A stretch of DNA of 64,000 nt, taken from the NCBI RefSeq assembly GCF_000003195.3, contig NC_012871.2, positions 58,209,802-58,273,801 of the forward strand. The letters are read 5' to 3'. Source of the stretch: Sorghum bicolor. Taxonomy: Eukaryota > Streptophyta > Magnoliopsida > Poales > Poaceae. The first letter of the stretch is position 1. Every line of letters starts with the position of its first letter. The notes under the pieces are model-generated. The model was not told the origin of the DNA, did no database searches, and was given only the letters and a program-made list of their open reading frames with translations. Made by a program: the position numbers and the translations under genes. Positions 34,063 to 47,032 of the stretch are shown piece by piece.

Positions 34063-35640
34063 TAGATTGTCTATAACAATGACATAAGTGACCTTTTAAA
34101 ATAGATCCGTCTATAAAAAGTCTAAGTTTAGAGACGAGTTATGACCAGGCGGCCTCGCTCTTGTTTTTTGTTGACAGATATAGTTTTAACCTTCTCTATG
34201 GAAGTAAAATAAGGTGTGATTAATATTGTTCTTCTGAATCTCATTCCGATGTGGTCAATTTGGTTGACTGCTGGTATTCGTCTGGATAGCGCCGAAAGTT
34301 TCTGAGGTGGGCATATACATGGATGGGGCCATGCGTGTATTGTGGACTCAAAAAACACATGATAAATTGAAAAATGCGGCCGGCCGCGATGGAAATAAGT
34401 CAGTGTCAATAAGTGGTGAGTGGTCCATGAAATTGAATCATGCCGGCTAAGAATTTTTAGTATTGGTGGCTTCGGCGTTATTTTGCTATCCTTTTATTGT
34501 GTTATTATTTTTCATCTCTTGATTTCACCTTCACTGGCAGTCTCCTGGTTGGTGGTTTGTGGGTTTTTTTTTGTTTTCTCATTTGTTTTTAGATTTTGGC
34601 TTCATGTGTGAAATCTTTTCCTTTCATCCTAGTTTTTACATTGGTCTATCTTATGATCCACAACGGCTGCACCATATGCGGAGGAGCTAGTGGATGGAGG
34701 TCGCTAGATGAAGACATGCACCTGGGCATGTGCACCAAGTGAAGTGAAGAGAAAAAATGGGGGAGAATGGGAGAGGAGGATGATAGGGTAATGCAAATAA
34801 GACATATTTAGTTCATGGCCTCCCAGGCGAGCTTCTACCCAGGCAGTCATCCTTGCCCTAGGCATCCGAAATCGCACGTTCGGGAGCCACGCTCACGCTA
34901 GGCAGCTTTGTTTGGGTCCGATTCAAATAGACTCATAGTGTGTACGGTGCTCTGGTAACTAGGGTCCACCTATCTATATGACTATATTAATAAATCTAGT
35001 GATGAGAGCTCTCTAGCTACGAAGGAATTTGGAGAGAGAGATGAAGGAAACAGAGAAAGACTAGAGCTATGCTAGTGGAGAAGCACGAAAAACCTAGGGG
35101 ATCAGAGAGTAATGTGAAGGAAACAAAACTATAGGTGGGGGAGTCTGAACAAGAGACAAAGTCCTTGAAAATACAAATGGAAGGAGCATGAGAGTAACGT
35201 GGTGAGGTAGGCAGCCCCTTAAAACTTACTCTTTTATGGCATAGATTTCTTATTTAGTCCATGCATTTGAAGAACATTTCAAATTACCAGTAATACATGA
35301 GAATGGAAAATGATAGCCAATAATGTATAACTCCTCGAAAGTCCCAAGTTAAGTATACTAACACTACTCAGAATTTCTAAATGTAACACTCATGTGTTTA
35401 TCTTAACTATTGAAATTTGGTTAATTAGTCCCAATATAAACATGAAAGCTGATTTAAGATGTTATTTCTAAAATGTTTAGAAGTCAATTGTAGAAATTTG
35501 TAAAGAAGTTGCAAACACATGGTGGATATATGCCCATGTGTGATGAGTGATTGTCAATAGATTGTTGAGCTTTGGTTTAGTGTTCAGACTAACCATTGCA
35601 TGAGTTGTGGTGTGTGCAACATGTATCTTGTCTTGTAATA
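34063..35640. other. Intergenic spacer without a supported gene
   Basis: No domain-bearing frame, RNA gene or complete element recognised on either strand. Confidence 0.45.
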
Positions 35641-36560
35641 TGCAGGTGTTAAGCATTGAGATGGTCAACGATAATTGAGAAAGTCAAGCGAGTTCATGCC
35701 CGGACTGGAGCGGTGAAGGATGGATGTGAAGGCTTGTACTGAGGGATTGATGGCCACCAGATAGACCATGGATGGCTAACACTTGGTGACGTTGATAAGC
35801 AAGTGTGCATAGATGATGTTGACTGAAGTCAAGACGGTGGTTGACCAAATCAAGGCAGGTGAGCGACGACTTGGTGATTGGGTGATTGAGGACAAGTGGT
35901 GACACGCGTCGATATCATGGAGGAGACATAGTGGATACACGACTCTAGTTGGGTTTGATAGTTTTGGCCTCAAAACCTCGGTCGATAGGTTTGTTGGGTT
36001 TTGGTCTCAAAGCCTAAGGGAAGATCTCGGTGTGGCACGTCAGATTATCGGAGATCTTGCGTTGAGGCAAAGCTACTTTATAAAGGGATTGTGGCCTTCC
36101 GCTGTTTAGAAATGATCTTGGGCCATTATGCCCCTAGATTAAGTGGTTTAGGAAAATATCTAAGAGTCATCTTGGAATGTGTAATAGCCCTATAAATAAT
36201 GATGAAGGCCACCCAAGACAATATATCTCTCCCAACTAGGTCATTAGCATAGGCTATCCGAGTTTTCACTATCGTTGAGATTAGTAGTAGAGAAGGGTAG
36301 CTGCCTCTGGCTCTAGCTTCTAGATCTGTAAGAGGGAGGATGAAGGTTGGAGGCTAGACCACGTCTTTGTAAACTTCTTTTCTCCATAATCAATCAAGTT
36401 GACCTCTGATCTCATGATTCAATCTCTCCCTTTTATGAATTTTTGTTTACTTTTGTGATTTTGGTGGTCACTTTGAGCCTTTCATGTGTTTTCTTTGATC
36501 CTAGTTATTCTACATGGTTGATCTTGATCTACATATGCTATGATCCTTGTCTAATACCCT
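35641..36560. mobile_element. Fragment of an LTR retrotransposon-like repeat
   Basis: Text such as TTGGGTTTTGGTCTCAAAGC, 'ccctataaataatgatgaagg' and 'ccataatcaatcaagttgac' followed by T-rich sequence resembles the 3' part of a widespread grass LTR. No TSD, PBS or coding region found. Identity rests on my recollection of similar repeats. Confidence 0.4.
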
Positions 36561-36979
36561 AGGATTTATAAAATTAGTGTGTTAGTTGAACTCACAAATG
36601 AGAGGAGGAAACTTTGAGTTTTTGAACCGTAAGTCGTATGGATGATCAAAGACCGTGGCTACGTAAAGCTCGCTAAAACAAATCAATATGACTACTAAAT
36701 GTTATGTTTGAATATCATATGAATTTAGGACGAATGTTTAAGTTGAGACCATTGATTTGCAAAGGTGGTGTTTCTTGCCAAGGTGTTACACCCTGAGTTA
36801 TGTCTCCATACACTAGATTTGTCAAATTCCTTAGTAGTATAAAGATGTGAGTTTTGGAGGAAATTTGAGAATACCCAACGTGCCAAAAGATTGTGAGGTG
36901 GTATTGGGAATTGTCGGAGATGTTTTTTTTTCAATCTTGCCAGAAACGCAACGGCTAACTGAAACAAATGCGAAACTAA

Positions 36980-37890
36980 AACTATCAGACTAGCTAAGAC
37001 TACACCACTCTATCTAAGTTCACAAGCACCTTATAAAGATCTTAAAGATGCAACAAAGGTGTCGGGCTAGCAAGCGCTCACCTATCCAATTCTAGCTTGT
37101 AAGGTCATACAAACCTTTGAAACTAATACTTCAAGTAAACCACAAAGCACCTACATAATCTAGTAGGCAAAAGCACAAAGCCACCTAGGCTCACTAGCAA
37201 TGCTCAATAACAAGGCTACACAAGCCAAATTAGAGAGCTCAAATTACTTAGCTACACAAACTAAGCAATGTGACTAACAAGGTTACACAAAATCAAATTA
37301 GGCACGCAAAGGAGCTACTTCTAGCTACATAAGCAAGAAGCTAACTAGCAAGCTACACAAGCACAACTAGTTTCAAGAGCAACAATACAAGCACAATATA
37401 TCAAACGTAAGTACAAGGCTTGTGTTAGAAGATTGCAAACCAACAGAAAGACCAAGGTTGACACAATGATTTTCTCCTGAGGTTCACGTGCTTGCCAACA
37501 CACTGGTCCCCATTATGTCAACCAACACTTTTAGTTCGATGGCTAATTGGTATTCCCACAAATTGATTCCTCACGTTGGCATCCAAGAACCTACCGCAAG
37601 TATGGTAGCTCAATGACACGCTCAATGACACGCTGTATTAGTGTTGCTCTTCACAGCTCCGTCGGGGTGAGCACGACACCCCTCACAATCATTTCTTCGG
37701 AGCACCGCACAATCTTCTTTGCGTGCTTCAATAAAGACTACCACCAAGCCATCTAAGAGATGGCAACCTCCAAGAGTAATAAGCACCACCGGCTTGCAAC
37801 TCGATCACCTAGTGCCACTCGATGCAACCTCATGATGCAACGCACTAGAATCACACTCACTAGTAATCGCATTGCACTCTTGTGAGCACT
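36980..37890. mobile_element. LTR-like repeat related to 12290-13740
   Basis: Contains TTCTCCTGAGGTTCACGTGC, 'aagaacctaccgcaagt', 'agctcaatgacacgc' (the last duplicated in tandem at 37607-37632), 'accaccaagcc' and 'ctagtgccactcgatgcaacc'. The order parallels 13060-13400. Ends not found. Confidence 0.5.
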
Positions 37891-38036
37891 CTTATTAAGA
37901 GGGCTGCCTATGAAATAGTAGTATCAAAAAATATTTATCCTTTTTTTACATGAAGTCAGATGAAGATGAGCTTTATACCAAAATTTGCACACGAGCTTTA
38001 TACCAAAATTAAGACCTCAACACAATACATAACTTT

Positions 38037-38186
38037 GCACTCCCTTTGTTCTATATTATAAGCCATTCTAGTTTTTCTAAATATATAGTTTCTACTATGT
38101 ATGTTGACATAATTTATATCTAGGTGCGTAGCAAAAGCTACGTACCTAGAAAAGTCTGAATAACTTACAATTTAGAAAAAATGGAG
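38037..38186. mobile_element. Stowaway-like MITE
   Basis: ACTCCCTTTGTTCTATATTA at the left pairs with TTACAATTTAGAAAAAATGG at the right. TA follows the right end; the left TA is mutated. An inner palindrome TAGGTGCGTAG/CTACGTACCTA marks the hairpin tip. Confidence 0.65.
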
Positions 38187-38189
38187 TAG

Positions 38190-39700
38190 TTGATAAGTTT
38201 TTTTAATTTAGAACCATTTAGAGTCCCAAAAAATCATTTTAAGTTCTGAATTTTAAAATTTTGAACCAACCTCCGATGTTGACATGGTGTATAGCAAAGC
38301 AGTAGTTCTCAATGCAATCTACAAAATGTAGTTGATATGTTTTTTTATCTAAAAGTCAAGTGTTTATTTTAAGTTACCAAATTTTATAGAATTTAGAATT
38401 TTCAAACTACCTCAGACATTGACGTGGTGTGTCTTAAAGTTGTAGTGCTCGACGTTGTGACCTACAACTTTATAGTTAACGATTTAAAACCATTTACAGT
38501 CCTAAGTATTGTAAGAATATTCAATTTTCAGATTCAAATTTTTGATAATTTTGACAGACCTTGGATGAGGCCTGTAAAAAATTGTAGTAGTCGACGAGAT
38601 ATAAGACTTTGTAGTTGACTTTTTATTTGAGATCATTTAAAAGCCAAAATATTTAATATAAGAGAACTAAATAATAATATTCTATACTCACTCACAAGTA
38701 GTGTAATTGTGGTAAAAGATTGCATGAGGCTGGAGGTTCAGATAAAAATTATACAATAAATAAAGATCATTTAGCAGATACAGTCGGCCGTCCGTCTCTT
38801 TAAATTAAAAACGACTGTATTGTGATGATCTACCTATGATATTATGTTCAGACTGGATAACCAGCCTGTCCTTTCCGAGTTGAACCTGGACATGTACATA
38901 GGTGGTGGTTGTGAAAGTTCTAGAAATGAAACTATATGTAATTATAATGCAAGGACACTGCCACATAGTGCCACGTGGCATCAGTCACGTCAACACTATA
39001 TCTTTAGTTTCTTGCTCACTTCCTTTGCTCGCACTCCTCGTCTGAAAGTTACTGCTAAGAGATGAAACAAAAGCGGTATCCTAAAACTAAAAGGAATGGG
39101 CATCCATGCATATATTTACATAGCATATTTTATGCACATCTTACAGCAGAGTTAGAGATATGTTTGGCCGGCCCAGTTGCTGGCTACTTTAACGTGCAGG
39201 GGACAAGCAGTTCTAATCTTAGTGAAGACAGGAAATACCGAACAACTTTTCGTTCGGTGCGTTGTTTGTTTAATCGATCAAGTTGATCCCATTGGTATTG
39301 CTAGTCCATCTCATCAAACTTTTTGTTTGAACCAGTATGCATGGACGATCTAATAAGTGACTGCTCATCTTTCCACTGATGATAGCCTGTTTTGGGTGGG
39401 TGCTTAACTTTTACAAATAGAGTAAATAAACTCTTTTAACTTATTCTTGGTAATTACCATGCGGACCATACAGTGGCATTGTGTATGTATGAATTTTACT
39501 CCTGTGCACACCACTGGTCATAATAACTGACAGATATGCTGGACTGATTTGTTGAGACTAGCTAGTGTAGAAAATTCAAGAAAACAGCAGTGGCTAACAT
39601 ATATATAGACATAATTTGTTCTCACCTGTCACTCCTACAACCTGTTTAATTTGACTACACAAACCTGCAGTGGTGCTTAAACGTGGAATCATCTCCCCTA
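38190..39700. other. Intergenic spacer without a supported gene
   Basis: Three diverged copies of a 'gaccta..actttatagtt.ac.attt' phrase (about 38310, 38440 and 38590) suggest an old repeat. Similar phrases occur inside the CACTA element near 18120-18330. No gene. Confidence 0.45.
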
Positions 39701-39705
39701 GCTTA

Positions 39706-40207
39706 CACTACTACATAATTCTTTTACCGAGGTGGCAAAATCACTTTACCAAGGCGAGCAAATCGAACGCCTCGAAGGAAAGGTCACCATTAATCAATGT
39801 TAACCGAGACGGTCCTAATGCCCGCTACAGTAAATCAATCGGGTAAAACAAAAAAAATAAAAATCTAGATAAGCCCGCTGAGTCCATCCACGGCCCACCG
39901 AGCCCATCCCTGGCCGCTGGATCCGCAGTGCGTGCCGCCGCTCATTGGGGCCGTCCTCCACCAAATCAACCATGTCGACGCCACCAGATCCGCTCATCAG
40001 GCCGCCCATCATCGGATCTGCTTGTCATGTCCTCCACGAGTGCCACTGAAGCTAGATCCACCTCCTCCAAGCACCTCGTCGCCGCCGGGAGAGCCCTCCC
40101 CGAGCACCACTGCAATCAGATCCGCCTCCCCAAACACCGTCGTGACCGAGAGAGGCCTCCCTGAGCGCCGTAGCCGCGGATCTGCCATAGAGAGGGGTGA
40201 GGTGGAT

Positions 40208-40250
<43 letters not shown>

Positions 40251-40902
40251 AAGGCATACCTCTTCCGTCAGGGCACGGAGCTGCTGCCGCCGGGACGTCG
40301 TCCGCGGAGTGGTTTGCCGTTGGTGGGGAGAGTGAGGGGCGGTGTCATTGCCAACACGGCTAGTGGAGGGGCTCGGGGAGGACACCGTCAGTGGAGGAGC
40401 GTGAGGGAAGAGAGGAGATGGGAGGGGAGGAGGCACTGACGCGAGGGAGAAGGAGATGGGCGCTCGGGTGCCGACAGGAGAGGAGACAGGAGGGGAGGAG
40501 ATAGGCGCTCGGGTGCGGCGCTCGATCTGGTGAAGTAAGGGAAGCGAAGTAGTGAACCCTATGTCTGAATATATATGAACCGAATAGTTGATTGGATTTA
40601 GGCTTTTTTGGGCTTCGGGGATATTAACCGAGGTGGGCCTTATAATTGGCCCGCCTCCAAAAATGGAGGTATTTTTGGAGGCGGGCCACTTATAAGGCCT
40701 GCCTCGGTTAATAGATTTTAGGAAGCGGTTATTTTTTAACCGTCTCTGTAAATCGATTTTACGAGGTGGTTGATTGTAACCACCTCGGTTAATGAAAAAT
40801 GACTGCCTCGGTTAATCTCAGACATTAGTCGCGACAGTTGAAATTCTTGCCCGCCTCGGAGGGTGTTTTTAAAAGGTCACGGTAAATCTTTTTTTAGTAG
40901 TG
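39706..40902. mobile_element. Non-autonomous CACTA element with GC-rich interior, TSD TTA
   Basis: CACTACTACATAATTCTTTT at the left pairs with AAATCTTTTTTTAGTAGTG at the right. TTA flanks both sides (39703-39705 and 40903-40905). Subterminal 'taaccgaggtgg' and 'ggcgggcc' repeats occur in both orientations. The middle (39890-40540) is unusually GC-rich for the area and has overlapping short open frames, but no transposase or known domain. Confidence 0.9.
40211..40243. repeat. (GA)n microsatellite inside the CACTA element
   Basis: About 17 uninterrupted GA repeats. Confidence 0.95.
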
Positions 40903-40905
40903 TTA

Positions 40906-41140
40906 GGCCTTGTTTTTAGTTCCCAAAAAGTACGAAAATTTTTTCAAGATTCCCCATCATATTGAATCTTATGGCACATGCATGAAACATTAAATATAGA
41001 TAAAAAAAATTAATTATACCATAATTTACGAGATGAATCTTTTAATCCTAGTTAGTTTATGATTGAATAATATTTATCAAATACAAATGAAAGTGTTACA
41101 GTATCCGAAAACCACGAAATTTTGCCAACTGAATGCGTAA
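40906..41140. mobile_element. Family A MITE abutting the CACTA element
   Basis: GGCCTTGTTTTTAGTTCCC begins immediately after the CACTA target duplication. Family landmarks follow, but the right terminus is degraded near AACTGAATGCG. Confidence 0.65.
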
Positions 41141-41260
41141 GACACAATACCATTTTAATCACAAGAAGAAGAAGGAGGAGGAGGAGAAGGCGGCGGCATG
41201 CTGTGGGTCCCTTTCATAGCCGTCAAAAACAGAATTTGACACGAGTGATAAATTAATCTA

Positions 41261-41503
41261 GGCCTTGTTTAGTTAACCCTAAAAATCAAAAAGTTTTCAA
41301 GATTTCTCGTCATATCGAATCTTTTGGCGTATGCATGAAACATTAAATATAGATAAAAATAAAAACTAATTACACAGTTTAGCTGTAAATCACGAGACGA
41401 ATCTTTTGATCCTAGTTAGTCCATGATTGGATAATATTTATCACAAATAAACGAAAGTGCTACGGTACCGAAAACTTTTTACTTTTCGGAACTAAACAAG
41501 ACC
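41261..41503. mobile_element. Family A MITE (TSD CTA)
   Basis: From GGCCTTGTTTAGTTAACC to GGAACTAAACAAGACC. CTA on both sides (41258-41260 and 41504-41506). Confidence 0.87.
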
Positions 41504-41506
41504 CTA

Positions 41507-43734
41507 GTTGCTAAGATGCAGGCGTCGGTGGTTTTGTTAGGTCCGGACAATTTTTCCTCTCTCTATGACGTGTCTGGTGTGTTCAGGATACAGGATAGCA
41601 ATCAGCACAATCCAAGATCTGATGAGTCCTTATCATACCAAGGCATACATAGAAGAATATCCAAAATTCCCAGATTGGTCAAAGGCTCTTTCATTGCTTT
41701 TTCCATCCAGAATCCAACCAAATCCACCTAGACGCCCACGTTTGTATTCTCGATTGGTGTTTAGCTTCAAATTTCTTCATAGTGAATTAAAGTTGGTTAC
41801 ACGTGTTTGGAAACTGGTAATAAGAAGACAGAAATTCACTAGAAATTATTTAGAAAAAAATAAAACTAAATAAAAATGAAAATCATACTTCTGCCCCTTA
41901 CCTACAGGGGGTCAAATCACATATTCGACATGACACTCTGTGTGCTCACTGATGCTCGGTAGGTGATATAACAAATAGTCTATGTTGACTTCGTCAATCT
42001 CAAAATCAGTAGTATTTTATAAGCATTAATAGGACATTACCACATAAAACATTTGTAGAGTGATCGAATTTCGGTTGTAGGCTAGGACAGTTTTTCCAAT
42101 CACCCCTAACTAAACGTGTGTAGAATCAACCATTGCTAGAGGCAGGTATGTAATCACCATAAACATCAATTTAAGGAGCAGCTGGTAATGTTGCTATAAG
42201 GACCGATGTCCTAAGATGGAGGTACATTGGACTCTAAAAATAAAGCAACAATCTTAACCATCAAAACCCTAAGAGCTTTGACACATAAGTTCACAAAAGC
42301 AATTTATGAAGTCGTTAGGGCCATCACAACTAATTAAGACATTGGCAAGAAAAATTAGGACATTACACCTAATTAAGTCCTTAGCAAAAATTCACACTAA
42401 AAAATGAGTCCTTAAAAAAAATTAAACCTAAACTAAATACAACCATTCAATCCTAGTTGTCACTCAATAAAACTTGCATACAAACAAGTAAAGGAAAAGT
42501 GTACCTAGTTATTTGAACCAAGCAAGTTGGGTCCCCAAGCTTGGTTTTTCGTCCATTTTGTACCTCCATTCAAATAGTGGATATGTACATGTGAAACATT
42601 TAAACCAAAATCATTCATGGTTGACTTATGCCATTTCATATGTAACACTTTTGTGACATTTTTGACCAACCAAAATGTTGAGAAAATCATCGTCAACAGC
42701 TACTAGATTTGTGTAGGGAAGGCTTGCTTGTTTGTGTTAGGATAGGTGTGTGAAATATTAAAGATCACCTCCTTTATTAATATTGTACCTAGTTGTGTCT
42801 TTGTCTTTGAAGCAAACAATCTTTGAGGGTTTAGGGTTTAGGGTGCCAATTCATCAGATCCTTTCAACGCCTAGGAGATGAGATATAAAGGGTGGTGGCT
42901 GAGTCGCATCAGGAAGAGACGATGCGAGTTGGAGAGAGTGGGGCTGACCTTGGGCGCATTAGATTCTAGGTCTGGGGAAGGCTTTAGAATGGCCTTGGCC
43001 TTTTAACAGATGCGGGTCTATTCTGTTAATTAATTTTAGAAGATTATTGTCTGCTTAAATAAACCAACTGTTTTTAAACATTACTAGCTTTCTGGGAGGT
43101 AGTGCCAATTTGTGACCGTCTCCATAGATAAAATGGCTTGTCTCCTAAAATCAATTTTGTGGTATGCTGGGTAATTTAGATAAGATTTTAGGGGTTCTTT
43201 TGACTATTTTTCTAATGGCAAAAGTGTATAAATTTTTAGAAAATAAAACATATCTAATATCTCTTATTATTGGTAATGGTTAGAGTTTGCCGATATTTGT
43301 ATTTTTAAGAATTTCTAATATTTTTTTATCTTATCATGGCGTGGGTGGATTAACGTGATGCTTCTTTGAAGCCTCCAGTTTTCAGTAAGATTATAGGCCT
43401 ATGTGGAAGTGCTCTGCTATATAATTTTTAGTTTCTCTCCATGTTTCTCAGCTAAATAGGTGCAGCTCTACAAACTTTGCTCCATAAAACGATAGAATTG
43501 AGAGAAAAAGGGTGTTGAAAAACTCTACCTTTTTTGGAGCTACTCTATTCCTTGCTCCCCTAAAAAAGCATCCTTTGTACTAGGCTGTGTATACTGCTTA
43601 ATTGTTATCCAAGTTATGTTCTTGTAATCATAATTGTTAATTCATTTCGATTGCCAAGATCATATTAGTAACAATTCGGGATATATAGTAAAATATACGA
43701 CAAAAAATGACATGACATGGTTATCTTACTTAAC
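41507..43734. other. Intergenic spacer without a supported gene
   Basis: AT-rich. It contains a short telomere-like run (TTTAGGGTTTAGGG at about 42829) and no credible coding region or complete element. Confidence 0.5.
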
Positions 43735-43737
43735 TAA

Positions 43738-43979
43738 GGCCTTGTTGAGTTCACTCAAAAACCAAATTTTTTTTTAAATTTCCTGTCACATCAAATCTTT
43801 CGACACATATATGGAGCATTAAATATAGATAAAAACAAAAACTAATTACACAGTTTGTCTGTAAATCGCGAGACGAATCTTTTAAGCATAGTTACTCTAT
43901 GATTAGACAATGTTTATCAAATAAAAATGAAAGTGGTACAGTGTCAAAATCTAAAAACTTTTTGGATCTAAACAAGGCC
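43738..43979. mobile_element. Family A MITE (TSD TAA)
   Basis: From GGCCTTGTTGAGTTCAC to GGATCTAAACAAGGCC. TAA on both sides (43735-43737 and 43980-43982). Confidence 0.88.
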
Positions 43980-43982
43980 TAA

Positions 43983-44513
43983 CTACTAGTGCAATCGGAT
44001 ATGAACTTGGAGTTTGTAATCTACGTCGCTCCCGGACAATCCTATCAACTCGGATATTAAGATATGTCCTGGGATCAAAACCCATCTGCTAGCTAGCTCA
44101 TGTCAAATACAATGCCGGCCTCACCAATCGCCGCATAAGATAACAAACTCTTAACAGTTGGATAATACAGTAAACACCTATTTCAAAGGAAAACGTTGAT
44201 GATGACGCCATGGAAAATACAATCAATGTGTCGCTTAGCTAACTAAGAGTCCAATAGAGATGGAACAGCTCATGATCAGCATTGCAAGCAAGAAGCTAAG
44301 AACCGGCGGCGTCAACATTGAGATGAATGATGCTCGATCGATTGTTCCCCAATTAATTAATCTCTCCAGACACTAAAATCCAAAAAACTACGATTTTACT
44401 CACGCGCACAGGTTGCAGAGCCGCGCCCACACGCTGCTAGCTATGATTGCTATCCACTTGACCGGCCGGACGTGTGGTATTAATATAATTTATTTATTAT
44501 GCATCGATATATA
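43983..44513. other. Intergenic spacer without a gene
   Basis: Nothing recognised. Confidence 0.5.
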
Positions 44514-44515
44514 TA

Positions 44516-44745
44516 CTTCCTTCATCCAGCACAAATAAATGCACGTCATATTTTTCAAGAAGTCAATTTTTTAAATTTAACTAGAAATATATCAAATAAT
44601 ATCAATATTTATATCTACAAATAAATATATTATGAAAATATATTTCATACTCAATCTAATAATACATACTATTATATATAATAAATATTAGTATATTTTT
44701 ATATATTTTTTCGTAAAACGAGATGTGTATTTATTTATGGACGGA
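44516..44745. mobile_element. Stowaway MITE
   Basis: CTTCCTTCATCCAGCACAAA and TTTATTTATGGACGG are inverted ends, with 'aaataaatgcacgtc' pairing with 'gatgtgtatttatt'. TA at both sides (44514-44515 and about 44746-44747). Confidence 0.75.
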
Positions 44746-45179
44746 TAAGCAGGTGACTATTATATTGGTCGCTTTGGTGATTATACAAATTACTTTCAAC
44801 GAGATCCATCTTGCCAAAAAAAGAAATAGTGAAGATAACAGGCACTCTACCCTACTATTACCGCATTAGCTAGCTTTGATCGCTTAAGCTTATCAGCCAT
44901 TATTTTTTAGCTATTGAGCAATATTTTTTTCATAACAAATTAATATCAGCATCAGCTATGATTTCTGCTAATCTCTGTTTTAAGATATATATGGTCGGAG
45001 ATAAGAACTATCTTGACGATCTTGTTTAATTTACACAAAGTTGTTGTATGTCCTTTTCCATGTAGTTTGTCCGCATATGTACATATGTACCAGTAATTAA
45101 TGTTAACCCTCGTAACTGATGCTTATCCTGCTTGCAATTAACTTTGGGAGTATATATCCACTCGAAGATAAGACAAGAC

Positions 45180-45267
45180 TAGTCTCAATGCATGTTTCAT
45201 GAAAATGTCATGCACATTAAATATGGTGCCACATAAGCAAAATTGCTGACTTGTCAGGGTCGAGTTT
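45180..45267. mobile_element. Family D MITE, left half, split by the Gypsy retrotransposon
   Basis: AGTCTCAATGCATGTTTCAT here pairs with ATGAAACTATGCATTGACAC at about 57317-57336, on the other side of the 12-kb retrotransposon. The right half (57232-57343) continues with the family's TTTCATCCCCATGAAACTC block. Removing the insert and one AGTTT restores a continuous element. Confidence 0.82.
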
Positions 45268-45341
45268 TTTTGGTTCCATAATAAGGGATACCCAACTCAG
45301 AGCAATGAAAAAACGCAAAGAAACGTACTAACCACAATCAT

Positions 45342-45645
45342 CAGGGCCTCGGACGCAAGTTCCGACTCGCCCGACCCCTCAGGGCATCGGACGCAAGTTC
45401 CGACTCGCCCGACCCATCAGGACCTCAGACGCAAGTTCCGACTCGCCCGACCCCTCAGGGCATCGGACGCAAGTTCCGACTCGCCCGACCCCTCAGGGCC
45501 TCGGACGCAAGTTCCGACTCGCCCGGCCCCTCAGGGCATCGGACGCAAGTTCCGACTCGCCCGACCCCTCAGGGCCTCGGACGCGAGTTCCGACTCGCCC
45601 GGCCCCTCAGGGCCTCGGACGCAGTTTCCGACTCGCCCGACCCCG
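45342..45645 (+). repeat. 38-bp tandem repeats in 5' LTR, 8 units
   Basis: Unit CAGGGCCTCGGACGCAAGTT plus CCGACTCGCCCGACCCCT. Alternate units read 'gggcctcgg' and 'gggcatcgg', so the array has probably grown by 76-bp pairs. The last unit differs (CGCAGTTTCC). Confidence 0.96.
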
Positions 45646-46101
45646 TCCAGGCTCGGGCGCCGGACCCCACTCCGCCTGGGCAGCAAGACTTCCACCGCAC
45701 GGCGCCCGTACCCACGACATGACAGACGCGACGGCTTCCATACCGCGGCAGGGCAAGGCGATAACTATTCCAACCACCCTGGTCACTGTGGCCTTACCTC
45801 TGTCACTGTACATCCTTACCTCTTTCGCTGTAGCGTACTGACGCACAGTAAAAAGGGAATGGGAGAGGTAAAATCAGCACCACTGTTTGGGGTCTTTTCC
45901 CACTAGTGACGGGATGTGCAGCAGTGCTGGCGATCCGACCCCCGCGACCCCTACAGGGCTCGGTAACCCTCTACAGGAACAGCCATGCCGTCAACCATCC
46001 CTCAAGGACGAGATGGACCAGCCTCAACAGGGTCGGGACTGTGGTTTCACCATTCAATAAAAGACATCTACTCATGTAAATACCTGGCCTTCCCTTGAGG
46101 C

Positions 46102-46108
46102 TATAAAA
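46102..46108 (+). promoter_or_regulatory. TATA box of the 5' LTR
   Basis: TATAAAA in TTGAGGCTATAAAAGGGGAG, about 325 bp before the LTR end. The same motif occurs in the 3' LTR at 56906-56912. Confidence 0.8.
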
Positions 46109-46429
46109 GGGGAGCCGGGGTTCACAACTAAGGGGAAGTTCAGAAGGTTCACACACGCAACATTCTTTCACAGAGCAGCAGCCCGCACTCTGTCCACACC
46201 AAGCCGAGACCTGGGACTTAGCCCTCTCTCGCAACCAGCTTGTACCCCCTACTGCAAGCACCTTTGGGTGCAAGGTTATACAGAATCCACAGCCACACTG
46301 GACGTAGGGCGTTCTTGGCCTGAACCAGTATAAACCCTCTGTGTCTCACTTGCATCACCATCCAAGCTTGGTCAGTCACGCAGACTTATACTTGTTAGTG
46401 CCTAGACCGCGAGTCTAGACGCCGACAGT

Positions 46430-46447
46430 TGGCGCGCCAGGTAGGGG
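46430..46447 (+). promoter_or_regulatory. Primer binding site
   Basis: TGGCGCGCCAGGTAGGGG begins 2 bases after the LTR end. TGG at the start complements a tRNA CCA tail. I do not assign the primer tRNA with confidence. Confidence 0.8.
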
Positions 46448-46489
46448 CCTTCTGCGTGACATTCACCTGTCCCTACTAGGAAGGTTTGG

Positions 46490-47032
46490 ATGGCGGACGG
46501 ATTTCGCCCGCTCTGTCGCGGCACCATCATGGTGTTTGGGAGTTTGGAGTTCATGTCGCTTGGTTCCGGCTACGACATGGTCCTCCTCCCGCCACGTGAC
46601 GACGTCGAGCCTAGCCCCGAGCCGATCCCACCACAGTCAGTGTGTGGGAGACATTCGGGACACCATGCGGGGGGCTCACGGAGGGGGCGTCAGAGATCTA
46701 GGATCTCCGACCCTACCTCTGAGGCTAGGACCCGTCCGGCCTTTCCCCCGCATATTCCTCATCAGGTCGCCCGATCCTCCGGCCCGACAGGCGCTAGAGG
46801 AAGGGCTCGCGGGGCATCAAGCCCCGGTCTCAGGACCAATAGAGGATCATCGCGGCCTCCCGTTCCGCCCCGGTCGAAGGGGAAGGCAAGGACCACACCC
46901 GTCCCCCGCAAGGGGGACAAAGGGGCCTCAACATCCCATCCTCCTCCACCTACGGATGAAGGAGCAGCGCGGCACCTCCTGAGTTACCTTTTGGGCTCAG
47001 GAATGCCGCCGCCACCTACGCCTCTTCCGTGA
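46490..47032 (+). pseudogene. gag: Gypsy gag N-terminal-type ORF (180 codons)
   Basis: First open frame after the primer site. Proline/arginine/serine-rich and low complexity from about residue 45, with no named domain. It closes with a stop whose last bases overlap the next ORF's start in another frame. In related elements this region is the long disordered gag N-terminus, so the split into three frames (46490, 47029, 47898) most likely reflects indels; a true separate leader ORF is the alternative. Confidence 0.55.

Larger units (their letters stand above)
45268..46427 (+). repeat. 5' LTR of the Gypsy element (1160 bp)
   Basis: Matches 55995-57231 almost base for base, ending ...GACGCCGACA. 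The first 11 bases are damaged compared with the 3' LTR (TGTTGGGTACC there). It is 77 bp shorter, mostly because of two fewer 38-bp units. Confidence 0.96.

Noticed and set aside
40009..40436. Minus-strand open frames across the GA microsatellite
   Set aside because: Serine/leucine runs come from translating the GA repeat; the region is inside a CACTA element.
42829..42845. Telomere-like TTTAGGG repeats
   Set aside because: Only two to three copies; too short for an interstitial telomere and common by chance in plant promoters and spacers.
45342..45645. Evenly spaced 38-bp repeats that superficially resemble a CRISPR array
   Set aside because: There are no spacers: the units are directly tandem, and they lie in a retrotransposon LTR in a plant genome.
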